Of a stretch of DNA of 64,000 nucleotides, positions 13,122-26,260 are shown in pieces. A model generated the notes under the pieces. That model was not told where the DNA came from and did not search any database. It saw only the letters and a program-made list of their open reading frames with translations. Source of the DNA: Augochlora pura (taxonomy: Eukaryota; Arthropoda; Insecta; Hymenoptera; Halictidae); contig NC_135779.1 of assembly GCF_028453695.1 (NCBI RefSeq), positions 6,398,831-6,462,830 on the forward strand, in the 5' to 3' direction. The position numbers and the translations under genes are program-made. Position 1 is the first letter of the stretch, and every line of letters starts with the position of its first letter.

Positions 13122-13280
13122 TTAACCCTTTCGGTAGGAGCGCAGGATATATCCGGTGTCCATGCGACGAGCGCCGGATATATTTTTCTTTGAAAGTTCA
13201 ACATTGTACGTATCTCGTCCATGAATATCTGTACACCATCTACATTCTGCCATTCTTCTGCAATTAATTTTTCAATTGCT
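13122..13280. mobile_element. TTAA-type MITE, family C (TTTCGG end), partial
   Basis: The left end TTAACCCTTTCGGTAGGAG is followed by GGATATATCCGGTG and GCGACGAGC. These match one end of the complete family C copy at 52690-53000 (which reads CGGTGCGAGCACCAGATATATCC in the same sense, described in parts). No matching right end was found before the next element starts at 13281. A 67-residue minus-strand frame crosses it; I do not recognise it. Confidence 0.55.
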
Positions 13281-13511
13281 TTAACCCCCTTAGTGCCGAG
13301 CGAAAAAGCCAAATTTCACGTTGTTACTAGGGTTTGGAAGAAGGCTCGTAACAACCAAGCGAAAAGGAATATTTACATAATTCAAAAAGCAGTGTATTAA
13401 GGGCGAAATTGGGGAATGAAACAGCGACGCCAATTTTTTTATATTCATTGGAAGTTATATAAATAAAAAAAGTGTGAGTATAAGGCACTTTTCCGGCACT
13501 ACGAGGGTTAA
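13281..13511. mobile_element. TTAA-type MITE, family D
   Basis: The left end is TTAACCCCCTTAGTGCCG and the right end CGGCACTACGAGGGTTAA, giving a near-perfect 18-bp terminal inverted repeat with TTAA on both sides (231 bp). The interior is AT-rich and noncoding. It directly follows the partial family C element. Confidence 0.75.
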
Positions 13512-13880
13512 TTTCCTTTTCTTAACTATTTCGAAATTCTTGTTAGAGAGAGCGCGAGAGAGAGAGAGAGAGGAGAGAACCGTGTGTCGCGCAGCTCGGG
13601 ATCAGAGGTGCCGCGCGATATTCAGATACCCGCGTATTTATATTTAGCCTCGCCTCGTGTCCCGCGAGCGCGCTCGCGTGTTCCCGAACTCGCGCGGGCA
13701 TATAGTAAAGCCCGGGGAGCGTTCACTCCGATATATAAACATAATAGAGAGCGCGTACAACGGTCAGGCGCGTATTCGCCGGCAACGGGACGCGCGCGGC
13801 CGCCGTCATTGTACATTCTAATTCGGGGAACGGGAAACGGAGCGTTGTCGCGGCGGCGGCAGCCGGTTGGTTTTATGACG

Positions 13881-13945
13881 GAGGGGGGGCGCGGGCCAGG
13901 CCGGGGGGGTTCCCGGCCCCCCCCCTTTGGGGGGGGGGGGGGGGC
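13881..13945. repeat. G/C homopolymer foldback tract
   Basis: Runs of G7, C9 and G16 lie within 65 bases, with the C9 run separated from the G16 run by TTT. This can fold as a hairpin or, on the plus strand, a G-quadruplex. Sequencing error in such a run is also possible. Confidence 0.85.
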
Positions 13946-14495
13946 GGTAATTTATGAACGTACAAGTGGAAGATTTCCAACGGACGGTGGAAAAGAGAGG
14001 TGGGACGGGGAGAACCGTTCACGATTAATTCGAAAGTTCAACGGTTCGAAAATACGTCGCGCCGATAGCGTGTTTCACAACGCGCGAGCGCGCGCGCGCG
14101 CTCGATTGGCGACGATTTATCGGCCGGGAAAGGTGTTCGAATTGTATAATACGAACGGTACGCGTTCCCTTCTAAAAATACACATCTCTAAACCGGAGAA
14201 TCATTGCGCCGGGGCCCCCTCGGTTCCACGAGGAGGAACGCGCGAGTACCCGCCGAACACACCGTCGTCTCGCGTCGTCGACGCGGGCACCCGAGGGGGA
14301 GGGGAGAGCGCGCGCGATTCTTTTACGCACGGGCGCATGCGTGCCGGCTGGCAGCACGCGCGGACGCATGCGCGGACGCGATCGCGAGCTAGGCGGGGGA
14401 AAGCCGCGTACACAGAGAAACAGGGCGGTGCTTTCATTTATTCATAAATCAACAGCGTCTATTTATAGCCACGACGGACAAATAGCGATAGTTGT

Positions 14496-14499
14496 GCGC

Positions 14500-14527
<28 letters not shown>
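14496..14527. repeat. (GA)n microsatellite
   Basis: Fourteen or so GA dinucleotides followed by a CGCG stretch. Confidence 0.9.
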
Positions 14528-14530
<3 letters not shown>

Positions 14531-15187
14531 CGAGCGCTAACAGTCCACGTTGTATCCTTGAATGGCGAGAAACAATCGACGGAAAATCGGCGGCAGCTTT
14601 TCCAGAGGAAACCGGCGAAGACGATGCGCGAGCATGCGCGACTTTTCCCGCTCGATTTCCGGCGACCACGTGGACCAACTTTCAGACGCCGTTGCTCGCG
14701 GGCTACGTTCCGGTCAGGGTCGTGGGCCCTCCTCCCGTCCAACGATAATTAGCCGTCTCTCCTTAGACCCGCAAGTCGACTATTTCTGGAAAGTTTTTAA
14801 TTGAATCGCTAGCGGCCGACCCTGCTTAACGAGCTCTCCCGGATCAATTACGCCAATTGGTGATACTACTACCCGCGACCGTTTCTACGCGCGCCGAGGA
14901 TTCCACGCCGCCGACGCGCTTTTCGAGGGAACCCGGCGCACACGTGGCGCGAGGACGCCAACCTCGAATTCGATGGAACGCCGCGCCCTGTTCTACGCTC
15001 TTCTATAATTCGCGAAGACGGCAGATAGCTGGACGGAATACAAATAATTCTGTCGCAGGAGACGCGCAAGTGGAACAGTCGATTGAACTGCTTTTGAGAC
15101 TGCGTTTAGGCTGCCGGTTACTAGGTTCGTTGCGTCTCCTTATTTTTAAAAGACCTCGTCTCGAATGGGTTCCCATATCCCTGGTGA

Positions 15188-15425
15188 TTAACCCTTTGCA
15201 CTCGAAACCATTTTAGCTCTAAATCTAAAATAATTTTTCTGGTTCATAGTATTTCTATTTTACGCAACAAAAGAGTCTGTATCTGAGCGAAATGTTTAAA
15301 ACTCGTTTGACGAAGCTTGACAAAGTTTCGGAAAGAAATTGCAAGAATTTTGAAAAATTATTTTGGGACGCGACAGAATAATCTTAGCGGTGCCATTGAG
15401 TCACCACTCGAGTTCAAATGGTTAA
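15188..15425. mobile_element. TTAA-type MITE, family A
   Basis: The left end is TTAACCCTTTGCACTCGAAA and the right end CCACTCGAGTTCAAATGGTTAA. TTAA is present on both sides (238 bp). The right terminal repeat carries substitutions. The internal block reading GAGTCACCACTCGAG near the right end is shared with the copies at 694-919 and 60237-60461. Confidence 0.75.
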
Positions 15426-15652
15426 TTTCGAATTCCTAGCTACCCACTTTGACGAGGAGATAAGGCTAACGGCTTTTGGGAAGAGCACCTTAAAAACGTG
15501 ATTAACGCGGAAGCAGGTTTCATATGTTTGCGAACTTGTTGAAATTGTATCTGAATAAACACGACGGCTCTTCTATATTGGTCTGGCAATGGGCGCCAGT
15601 TGTTTGCACTGCTTGGCAGCTTCGGCGTTAAAAGAATCAGTTGGGTAACTAG

Positions 15653-15780
15653 TTAACCCTTTGCAGTCAGCAGATTTTCCATTCAAGAGTACTATTAGGT
15701 CAAAGCAAATTTAGCGTCTCGCAGTTAATTTTTCTACTAAATTAATTCCCAATATTAGGTAATAAACTTTAATTAGTTTA
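15653..15780. mobile_element. Solo left end of a family A-like MITE
   Basis: TTAACCCTTTGCAGTCAGCAG followed by AT-rich sequence. No matching right end was found; the right boundary is arbitrary. Confidence 0.4.
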
Positions 15781-16094
15781 TTTTTAGTTAATAAACTTCA
15801 ATGTCTACCGACAGTGATTTGTTTAAGATATACAAGAATAGTGTACGTAGATCCTGTATTTCGGAATCGACCGCGAGCCGCGGAAAATCGCGTGGATCGC
15901 CGGGGCTTGGGAAACGAACGGTGTCGCAACCGGCGAGAGTCCGTGTGGATCCACGCAGATCGTTTCTGCGGGATCGGTGGGTGTCGCTGGCGGACGCGAC
16001 ACGATACAAAACACGAGACGACGAGAGACGAGACACGGTGCTCTCTCGGGTCCCAGAGACGAGCCGGAGAGCCGATGCTCTCGCGGCGCGGCGT

Positions 16095-16262
16095 AACCTC
16101 TCTCTCTCTTTGCTCTCTCTTGCTCTTTGGTCTCTCTCTGTTGCTCTTTGGTCTCTCTCTCTGTTGCTCTTTGGTCTCTGTTGCTCTTTGGTCTCTCTCT
16201 GTTGCTCTTTGGTCTCTGTTGCTCTTTGGTCTCTGTTTCTCTTTGCTCTCTCTTTCTCTTTC
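16095..16262. repeat. Tandem array of CTCTTTGGTCTCTCTCTGTTG units
   Basis: About nine copies of a 17 to 23 base pyrimidine-rich unit (key word TTGCTCTTTGGTCTCT). It creates a 311-residue minus-strand frame (15798-16733) with Glu/Arg/Gln/Lys repeats and pyrimidine-derived Leu/Ser/Val frames on the plus strand. These are artefacts of the array. Confidence 0.85.
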
Positions 16263-19200
16263 CTTTATCCCTGTCTCTCTCCTCCCTTCGTTCTCTCTTT
16301 CGCCGTTCTCCGTGCCCCGTTCGTATATGGGACGGTATACGGTAGACACGGGATGGTAAGTTGTCCGTAACCCGGCCGGTGTGCCGGCCGCTGCCGTGTT
16401 CGTTGTAGCCGGCTGGTTCGGTCTGTCGCTCGAGAGAGCGAAGCAGCAATAGCCCAGGCTAAATATAGCCCGGCGATAAACATAGGCAGTTAGTTGGTGC
16501 CGCGGTGTGTAGAGCGGTATCCTTGGATATACTCGAATGACGCCGGATACACGACGACTACTACTATCTCTCTCACTCTCTCTCTGTCTCTGCCTCTCGT
16601 AAACGCCGTGGGATTTCGGGCTCTCTACCTGGCCGAGAGAGTCATTCAAGAATCCCCGTGGACCCGGCGGCGCGGCGGCCACCGAACGGCTCAGAATGGG
16701 CACAGAGAACGCGCGGGGGCCCACGGGCCGCAACCACCGTCGCCGACTGGAAATTGGCCACGGGGTCCACGGGACCTCGTGTCCCCTTGGTAATTAGCCT
16801 TTTCGACCGATGTTCGCCGACGTTCACCGCGATCGCCAATTAATATTGCGTGACGCGAGATTCGATGCGTCGATGCAGACACCGGAATTTTAACACCTAA
16901 TCCGATCGCTGAGTTTTCTTTTCTTTTGGAGCGTAGGATCTTTTTGGACCTAGGAACACAGTCTTGGTCCGGGTGGAGCGTCTTTGTACAAGAGTCTCGC
17001 CTTTGTCGGACGATCTTCGAATCGCTGAATTCGATTCTTATGATAATTTTCGGCTCGATGTGTGTGGATTCGAGATAACGCGTGATATAGGCGCGTGATA
17101 CCTGTGTGTAATTATACAAGATGTAATCTGTGTTATAAATACGTGAATTAAAACACGGCTATTTTTTTAACCTCTTAGACACGGCTGGATTTTATACAAA
17201 GTTTTTCATTCCGAGTGACGACATCCCCCATTTACCGGCGCGTTCTCTCGCGCCCTCATCATTCTATCCTCTCGGTCTCCTTCGTCACCGCTGAAACTCG
17301 CTCGTCCCCGCGACGGTGTCCGTCAATATTTGCCGGTAATCGGGCGGCGAAAACAACGCGTAAATCATCCGGTATTACGGCGTTCGTGGACGATATTACA
17401 GCAACCGTGTTACAAACGCGGGACACCCCGGCGCTGTTATCGGCCGAGAGAGAGAGAGCATGTGTGTCCGAACCGCGACCGTGTGTTTATCGGGCTGACT
17501 CTATATTTAGAAGCGAGCGCGCTCGCTTTGTCGAGAAACGCGCGCGGATCGGAATCGAGGAAGGAGAGAACCGCGGCGGCGAGAGAGGCTCCGCGGAGCG
17601 GACTTTCGCGCGCGGTGAAAACCGCGGATCCGCGGGGAGCCCGGATGTACGATAAACGATCATTCCGTATTTATAAATATCGCGGAGCTTGTATAGTTAA
17701 TGTCGTGGCCAGTTGCTGAAATTAAATCTCCCGGTGATAATTTAGTGGACGTTCATCGCGACGATCTTTTTTTTATTTTCAATTTCACCAGATTCTTGTG
17801 GGTCTATCAGTAAATTTGATCCATTTGTTAAAACAGGTGAAAGGGGGACACCTATGCGTATCCTTATCCTCTTGACGCGACGTTTTGACACATTTTTGTC
17901 ATATTCGCGAAGGCGTTGATCACCGGACCATAAGTCGGTCACTGCCAATACACCTTGCCGCGCGGATTATAGGGAACGCTGAAAGAGGTACGTACCTCGA
18001 GATCGCGGCGAGAACCGGAAAATCGGCGCGGTGCCCGCGAGGCGTGAAATTTCGCGCGCGGACAAAAGGGACACGCGGCGTTCCGCGAATTATCGGCTCG
18101 GCTCGGCTCGGCGAAGGAAATTATATTCGGTGGCGCGGCGTTAGGCTTAACGGGGCGCGATAGAGCGGAGCTTAGCCGGGGACAAATTAAGGCGATTGCG
18201 ACGGAGCCGTCGCGGCTCGTTAAATCGCACGCACTTCGCGTATCGCGCGCGAGCGAGCGAGCGCGGGGGTCCAGACGCTTGAAAGCGCGGCCTCGCGCGA
18301 CCAGACGGAATGTGTGGCCACACGTTTCGACGGAATCGCTCTCCGTGCTGCGGCATGATTTTTAAGCAGCCATGCTCGACGTTAGGAGACGATTGTAAAG
18401 AGGAATTTAGTTATAACAGAAATTATTTACTTTATTTATTTGCAACGAAAAAGGTAAAAGCTAATTTGAAACGTCGCTCGATTGTGAATTCCTCTTGGAA
18501 CAATTTCATAAATAATACGATAGAAATAGACGGAGCATATAAAATAGGATATAAAAATTCAGTATACATTTTTGAACATTGTTGCTTACAGATTAATTTA
18601 CCTAAATACCGTCGTGCAATGATAAGCAGCGATAACAAATTTTATTCGTACGATTTCGAAGCGAGAATACGCTGTTCCATATTGGGTACTTTAATCTCTT
18701 CACTGTCCCGATTTATGGAACACAAGGATATAGTAGGAAAAAATTGTTGCAAAATTTTTTACTGATATTAAATAAATATTTGAAAGCTCGTTGAGTGATC
18801 TAGAGACATTAATCTATCGAACAGCAGCATAAATATTCTACAAGAACCCTTTTTGATTATAATAAAATCAGTGACGATCTTACACTCCCGGAAAAGCGAT
18901 CTATAATAAATAATAATAATAATTTACTTCTTTTCTTCTACATGAATCTTTTCGCATCTTTCGCTTCGCATCAGAAAAAGAGTCTATTCTTTCAAGATTT
19001 CGCTGCTAGAAAATTACCGCAGCTTGCATAACGTACGCACACCACGAACCAGGGTGTGCTCGTCCAACGAAACAGCGCGTCCATTAAAAATCGTCTCGAG
19101 AGACCGGCGTTTCTTCAGATCGTTAACTAAGATGATCGCTCGATTTACTTTCACCGTTTTTACATCAACCCGCGTAGACAGCATCTCGGTGCATCTACCA

Positions 19201-20916
19201 GCGTTTGGGATCAATCTTAGACTTCTTATATCCCAGCGACCATGAAAACCCTTGCATACAAATTTCCAATGAAATCCGTCACAGTTTTATATTTCGACCG
19301 CGCGCGACGAAGAAACGAAGCCACGAAATTCGTGGCTCGGCGGATCGCGGGCGTCTCGCGGTCCACAGAGCGAGATTGGCTTAACTCGTTCGCTGGAATC
19401 GTTTTAACTGGATCGGCCGCGGAGGCGCGAAGCGTAGATTCTCGCTGTTTCGTCGCGCGCGCGCGCGCGTTATCGGGAAGAAACGCGACGAACCGCCGTG
19501 AAAAAAAAACGCTAGACGAATAGAGAGACAGAGAGAGAGAGAGAGAGGCAAGTTCGAGGGGCCGTCACGTGTCGCCGTTTGCGAAAACGTGGCGATCACG
19601 TGGCCGTACCCACCGCCGGATAAGCGTTTGCCACCGGGGGGTGGTGGCGAGACGACGGCAGAAATTCGTTTATCTGCGCGCACGCGGTTTAGGAGAGCGG
19701 AGCCCCGCGCGACCGACGACGCCGTCCTCGTAAAACGAGGGAAGAACAACGCCGGACCGACCATACATTCTTGTTGACCGAATGAATACGCGTCGGTACG
19801 CCGGGCCCATAATTGGTGCCGGCCAATTAAGGGTTAATTGAGTGTATTTTAGCCTGAAACCAGCCGCGTCGTCGTTACTTGAGGCGGAACCCACATTAAA
19901 CCGGCCATGCGACGAGCGACGGTCTGGAAAGCGAACTTTTTTTTCGCTTGGACGTTGCGGCGAAAATTCGAGGATCGATGTAGAATTGTTATAGCGTAGT
20001 AATCGCAAAAATTTAATAGCGTGAGACAACAATAGTCTTAGAAAGGATGAGTCGTGTAGGAGATTTTTATTGTTTGCTGTCGCGTCGCTGTTCCTAGCCG
20101 AGTTTTTCTGTCTTTTTCGAAGCAGCCGTGTACAGAAAAATAAATTTATAACAATCTCGTCGTAAATTTTGCATGTCACAGTCGTTTAGTCGGGGTTTCG
20201 AAGCGGCGGCGCGTAAAAATGGCGCTTCGTCTACGAGCGCAGGCCGATAAACGGACGCGCGGAGGAGTGCTCGGGTAAAAAGCGGATCCGCCTTTCGTTC
20301 CGGTCGAAAGAGTATAAAGAGGCCTGGTTCCAAACTTAACCGGGGTTTCTATAGTCGGTCCAGTGGGGGGCTAAGTATAGGCGGTCCGGCGACGGTTCCG
20401 TCGAGAGGCGCAGTGTTCTCCTGCGGCAGGGCTGCCGACAAGGTGGCTAATTTCAGCGGCGATCCTCGAGCTGCTAGCAGACAGCAAAAGTCCGGCGGAG
20501 CCAAGGTCAAAAAACACGTCAGTCGCGTTCGATCGAATCCGCGCCGCTTTGTGAATCATAGCCGGTTAAGACAATCGGGAAAACTGGAATGTCCGACGGA
20601 TCGGTTGATCGGCGTGGAAAGCGCGCGAGAACGAGAGGCGAGGCAGGAAATGGGACGAAGATAGATGGATCGACGCGGTGGCGGCCATTTTCGGAGACGC
20701 GATTTTCCTTTTTATTGTACTATACCTACAAATACTATAGTATGATACGACTTAGTCGCGACATTTGGTTATGTCAGGTTATGTTAAATGACGGCCGTTT
20801 AACGCTACCCTTATTCTGTAATAGTACAGTAAATATGTACTACACTATACATACATACTATATGCAAAGTATAATACGATTTAGTCGCTTTTATTATTTG
20901 AGTATGTAAAAATAAA

Positions 20917-21121
20917 AGAAATAGATCGTGCCACGTTTCAAAATAATTTTTATCAAGTCCACTTATATACAAAAAATTAAGAACTGTTAACTCTTGCACG
21001 AGTCACAAAATTCAGTTTCATAACCTATAAAACGCACCAGATTATATAAAATGGAAACGATACAAATCTGGAAAAATATTTTGGGTTTCCAGTTGAAATG
21101 GCTCCGACTGCAAAGGGTTAA
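20917..21121 (+). mobile_element. TTAA-type MITE, family A
   Basis: The right end GGCTCCGACTGCAAAGGGTTAA is intact. The body aligns by eye along its whole length with the reverse complement of 31666-31865 (shared blocks GTGCCACGTTTC, ACCTATAAAACGCACCAGATTATAT and TTTCCAGTTGAAATGGCTCC, each with few differences). The left terminal repeat is degraded. Confidence 0.7.
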
Positions 21122-21352
21122 AGAACAGTTTGGCCCCGACGAGAGCTCTCCATTGTCAGGGATTTACCGTACCTTGGTGAAATTTGAGAAGCGAACCGCC
21201 GAAGGTAGAAGAAGGTCAAGCAACCGGCCGGCGTGCGTTAAAGAACGGCTGAATCGAGCCAGTTTCTTGCGCCGATCGGCACTCGAACGGATTTTCCCAT
21301 AAATATTAATTAATCCTGTTTGTGCAATATTACGTTATACAGGAGCGCCGCA

Positions 21353-21354
<2 letters not shown>

Positions 21355-21391
<37 letters not shown>
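21355..21391. repeat. (CT)n microsatellite followed by (GAC)n
   Basis: About 18 CT units, then a short GACGACGAC run at 21405-21420. Confidence 0.9.
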
Positions 21392-21394
<3 letters not shown>

Positions 21395-22504
21395 CTACCG
21401 CGGACGACGACGACGACGATGACGGGGCAAACGGGTCGGCGGCGGCGGGACTTCTCCTGGCTGCGAAACCAGTATTTCTCACACTCTATTCACTCTTTTA
21501 TTCCCCGCCTCTAAAAATAGCGTTTACTCCAGTAAAAACGTCCGCGTCGCGTTCCCTGCCCGGCCACCGCCGCCGTGATGAATGGATCTCTCTCTCTCAC
21601 TCTCTCCCCGGGTCCGGCGGCCTCTTCCCAACCACCGGCCGATTATATTCCGGTGGTTGCCGCTCGATTTCTGCCGGCTGTGCTCTAGCGTCGCTCTGAA
21701 AACGAGGAGAGATCGCGAGAGGACGAGAGAGATCGCGAGAAAACGAGAGAGACCGCGAGAGAAGGAGAGAGATCGCGAGAGAATGAGACAGTGACCGCGA
21801 ATAATAGAAAAAGAAAAAAGAGACAAAAAGAAAAAGGGAGTCAGCGAAACAGAGAGAGAAAGAGAGAGAGAGAGTGGTCGAGATAAAGAGAAAAGAGAAG
21901 AGCCAGTTGACCCAGTTACCAGAAAATTGCACTTTTAGGCGGAATCGTATTGGACCACCCCTTCCTGCCCGCCTGACCCCGACACGTCATCGTTTCCGTC
22001 GTTTTTATCGAGCCGGATAGGTATCTACGTTTCCTGCAAACAGCTCGAACCCGATTTGTTTTAATCATATTAACGACGACCTTCCGATATAAAAGTTTTT
22101 GAAAAGAATTTCAGTGCTGAACATTAAATATACAATTGCTACGAACTATACATATACGACGTTCACGGTATTGGTCTTCCATCGCACTCTTTTAGAAATA
22201 AATAAATTAGGCATCGCAAGTAGGAGGCTCCATTGTGTCTCGACGCTCGAAGAATTCAATAAAATCCGGCGATAGGCGAGCGAACCGAAGACGAAAAAGA
22301 GTAGGAAGAGGAGGAGGAGGAGGAGGAGGACACGTATAGTTCTCGTGCTCCGAAACGATACCCAACGGAGCTCGGTTGACCGGGCGATAGATTACGATTA
22401 TCGATGAGTCCCTGGCATTATGTCATTGGTGTTAGTGTTGCGCAACCGAGGCGCTAATCGACGCGCGTGTACGTTCCCCGATATACACAAAGAAAAATAA
22501 AAGC

Positions 22505-22514
22505 CGACTGCGAC

Positions 22515-22566
<52 letters not shown>

Positions 22567-22860
22567 CAGAAAGAAAGAGCAAGTGAGAGAAAAATAGAGG
22601 AAAAGCAGAGAAGGGAAGCGAGAGGAAGAGAGAGAAGAAAAGAGAGAAATAAATAGAAAAAGAAAGCGAGAGCAAGAGACAGAAAAATAGAGAAAAAGTC
22701 AGAAAAATAAAAAGAGGGGAAGAAAGAGAAGAAGAGAGAAAGAAACGGTGAAAGAAATAAAAAGCAAGAAAGAATGATGAGAGAAAGAAGGCAGAAGATA
22801 GAGCAAGAGAAAGAAAGAAATCGCAAGAGAAAGGGGGGGGGGGCGGAGGGTAAGCGGCAG
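22505..22860. repeat. Polypurine tract with (GA)n core
   Basis: About 350 bases of almost pure purine on the plus strand, starting with a GA run of more than 20 units and continuing as GAAAGAAAGAGAAG-like sequence to a G9 run. Ser/Leu/Phe-rich minus-strand frames over it are artefacts. Confidence 0.9.
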
Positions 22861-24249
22861 AAAAAGGAGAGATTTTAACGCGCTCGGGCGCATGCGGCCA
22901 GGTTAATTTTACGTAATATTACGGCGCGCGTTGCACGGATCGGTCGGCCGGGGCTTCGGCCAATGGCGCGTCCGGCCGCTCGTAAATTCCTCACGCTATC
23001 GCGATATATTTAACCCGGCGATAACGCGGCAAACAAATCGTATCGTTTCAAACCGAGAAAACCGGTATTCTCACGCTGCACGCTCCGCGCTCGATCGTCC
23101 GCGCGCGGGTTCTCCGCGCGGCTAAAGATAGCATATTTCGCGGTGTATCGTGGATCTCGCGCGCGAGCGCGCAACCTGCGTGCAACGATTTCGCGAGCCG
23201 CGGCGAGAAAATCACCGTAATTCCTGGAGAGAACGATGATAGCCGGCCCCCGCGAATGGAACACAGAAGCCGGGGGGACGAAAGGGGGGGAAACGCGATC
23301 GTCGGGGGCGCTAGCGTGATCGCGACGGCGATCTAGGACGAAATGGTCCTTTGACACGTTCTGGATCAAGAGTTAGGCGTGCAAAAGGGGTGGTAGGGTT
23401 GGTTACTGTACGGTGAACAGTTGCTACACCTGTTACCGGCTTTTTTTATAAATTTTATATTTATTGAATAAGGCGTGCTATGTTACTGTTAAAAAATAAA
23501 TAAATATAAGAATTCAATGTCTTGGTCGATAAATATGAAGTTATTCTTTTATTTAATTTCTTTCTATTCAGAATACGAAAATTTCGTGCGTCTTATTCCT
23601 AAATATAAAATTGTTATTTTATTCTGTCTATTTTTGTACGAGACTATTTAATTATTCTGCTGCGAATAATGCTTGGTACTTAATGGTAATTATTTCAGTC
23701 CCATTACTGTCAACTGAAAGGATTGCGTATATCTAAGCTATAAAGACTGTGCAATGGAGTTTGTTAATATTTCAGAAAAATTAAGAGAAGTTTTGCGAAC
23801 ATTTGTAATTATAAAATTGAAAAGGGGACGCGCATCTGGTAATTTATTAAAGATATTATGAAAACGGGTAACTGGGTTCAGGAATAATGCTCCATCGATC
23901 ACAAGATATCCACGACGAAGTTACAACATCAGCAGAAAGGAAAGCAGAGAGCAGCGGTGTTATTTTCAATCGTGAATGGCAATAGCAATTTTAACCGGGA
24001 ACCAATAATGTCTATTCATCAACTTCTAGCAGCATCTAAGAATATCCGCTGCCTCTTCTCAGGCTCCTATTATGCAGTTCTTAGATAAGACCTATTAGAG
24101 ATGCGTCCAACAGTAGAATATTAGAAAAATCGCTTTGGCTCAACAGTTTTCAGAAATTATTATCCAACAACGCATTAAACTGTATTAAACTTTTTATGAC
24201 ACAAATATACCTTAGTAGGATCGCCATGTTTTAGTAAATATAACTTAAA

Positions 24250-24380
24250 CTTTTAAACTCGAGTTTTTAAGCGTTTTTATATTTTAATAACGTCAGTATT
24301 AAATGAGATTTATTTTAGCTATTTCGTTAATTTCATTTATGGCGGAAGGTATTTAATATTTAAAAAATTACATAATAAAT
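24250..24380. mobile_element. Diverged family B MITE fragment
   Basis: Aligns by eye to the interior of the family B element at 3144-3405: GCGTTTTTATAT, ATTAAA...TTTATTT and GGTATTTAATATTTAAAAAA are shared in the same order and spacing. Terminal repeats are not recognisable. Confidence 0.5.
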
Positions 24381-24949
24381 TAGACAGAACGTTGGGACAT
24401 TCCTCGATCTTTCCCTCATTATTATTTAACATTTCTCTTGCTCAAATTATATCACAAATGCATAAAATCCTCAGTCTAACAATAATCTCGTCCCGATAAA
24501 CTGCGAAGCGATAAAATAATTTTAATCCCACATATATCGCGCAAATCCTTAAAACATCTTCAAGATGGAGGCTTGAAAGCCGTGTCAGCAGGTGCGTCGT
24601 GCTTTAGCACCGTCACCGTTATCAGAGAACCATGGATTTCCTAAAAGAATCGGATCCAGCCGGCTGTAAATCGTGCGGCATGCGGCCGACGGTCGTTTGT
24701 TCGCCGCGCAGCGCTAAAGATAGCCGGCCGGCCGATTACTTCATCGTGGAAATCACGCAACGTCACTCGAAACAGAGATATAATGTGGGTCGGTGTCGAG
24801 GAGACGAGGAAATGGCAGCGCGCGGAATGATCGTTGCCGCGGCGGTGTCGGTTCCAGCGTAGCAGCGCGTAGAAACGCGGCCCGACGTCGAACCGGGCCG
24901 TGTGAACGGGCCCTAATAGACCGCGAACCGGCATCGAACGAAGACGACA

Positions 24950-25048
24950 CCGACGCCGATCGTCGGAATAAATTTTTTACCGAAGCCGATCGTCGGAATA
25001 AATTTTCTACCGACGCCGATCGTCAAAATAAACTTTTTACCGACGCCG
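24950..25048. repeat. 30-bp tandem repeat, about 3.3 copies
   Basis: The unit is GACGCCGATCGTCGG followed by AATAAATTTTTTACC, with few differences between copies. The period is a multiple of three, so an open frame passes through it (repeated ADRRNKFFT-like peptide). No other gene evidence. Confidence 0.85.
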
Positions 25049-25374
25049 GCGCGTACACGCGTATAAATAATGCATACGCGTCGCCAAACAAGTGTACCGT
25101 CCGCTATTACCCAGCCGGATAGCTACCTCAGAAGCGCTATTATTACGCTGTTATTGCTCAAGATGAAAGTATCGAGGCGCTGAGGCGCACGCCCACGCGC
25201 GGAGGACTCGAGAGGATCGCGGAGGATTCTGGAACACCGCGCCATTTCTCTCGCGGAGGAAGAACGGTGCCGCGTTGCTTTTCGAGCGAAATTGCTACAA
25301 AGAAACGCTTCGAATTTTATCTAAATAAATCGAACAAGTTGCGAGTCATATTTCCAAAAATTTGGCATTGCTTC

Positions 25375-25584
25375 TTAACCTCTGAGGCAGGACGCCCCAT
25401 TATAGCGGCTTTCGCGAACGATTCGCGCTTTACTAAACTGTATTTTACTCAATTTAATTTCATTCATACATTCTTTGCAAAGGCTAATTTTTACGTTGTT
25501 CGCACGCTTTTCTTTTATCATTATACATATTTATTTAGCGCCCGAAAAATTTCAATCGCGCAAAATCCGCGCCTAAGAGGTTAA
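25375..25584. mobile_element. TTAA-type MITE, family E
   Basis: The left end is TTAACCTCTGAGGCAGG and the right end CGCCTAAGAGGTTAA; TTAA is on both sides (210 bp). The interior is AT-rich. A similar isolated left end, TTAACCTCTTAGACACGG, lies at 17167. A plus-strand open frame across it (25267-25584) looks accidental. Confidence 0.65.
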
Positions 25585-26260
25585 ATATTGTAAAAATGAC
25601 TGAATAATGAAGTTACCATTAAATCGACTCTAATTATAAATAATATAACTAAGAACTATATAACTGAATATAATAATCTTTCTCAGTTTTCCACCCTTCA
25701 CCGACAAGACTTTACCAACCCTTCGAACCAGCATTTTTATTCTATATAAAAATAAATCAAGGTCGCCTATGAAAGCCTTCGTTTCTATGAAAAATAAACG
25801 ACATAACCAAATCTGTTGCCACGCATGCACAACTTTCGTTGCATTCGCGAAATTATGCATTCGCAGCTATGGAAATTGCTCGGGGCACAGAAATCGCGAT
25901 TCTGTGACAAGGTCCTATTTGAAATCGATGCCGCGAACAACAAAATCGTCGAATTCGATTTCCGCTCGAAAAGCTTCGTTACCTGGAAGCATCGCGCGCG
26001 GGAGGTCGTGCCGCGATTAGTCGAAAACAATGACGAATTCCGCCGACCAAGGCCATGGGAAAACTGATCGATGAATTGCGCCGCGAGTAGTCCGCCGGAT
26101 AACGCGTTAATTCCCGTGCCGGTGGTGTCGCGCTCGCGCGCGATAAGGTAAAGGGGAATACGCGCGCCGGTGTCAGGACAACGACGGACTGACACCAACA
26201 GCCCGGGGACCCAGGTAAGCGTCCGTGTTCCAGGTGCGTGGGGCATCAACAGGCTCCGGC

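Noticed and set aside
13109..13312. 67-residue minus-strand frame (KLIAEEWQNVDGVQIFMDEI region) as a possible transposase remnant
   Set aside because: It spans the junction of two different TTAA elements and is not preserved in the complete family C copy; I could not tie it to any transposase.
13584..14447. 287-residue plus-strand open frame
   Set aside because: GC-rich, Arg/Gly/Pro/Ala-dominated frame crossing homopolymer runs and a CG repeat; typical of stop-poor GC-rich DNA.
15798..16733. 311-residue minus-strand open frame with Glu/Arg/Gln/Lys repeats
   Set aside because: It is generated by the CTCTTTGGTCTCT tandem array and nearby CT-rich sequence, with no domain, splice context or non-repetitive core.
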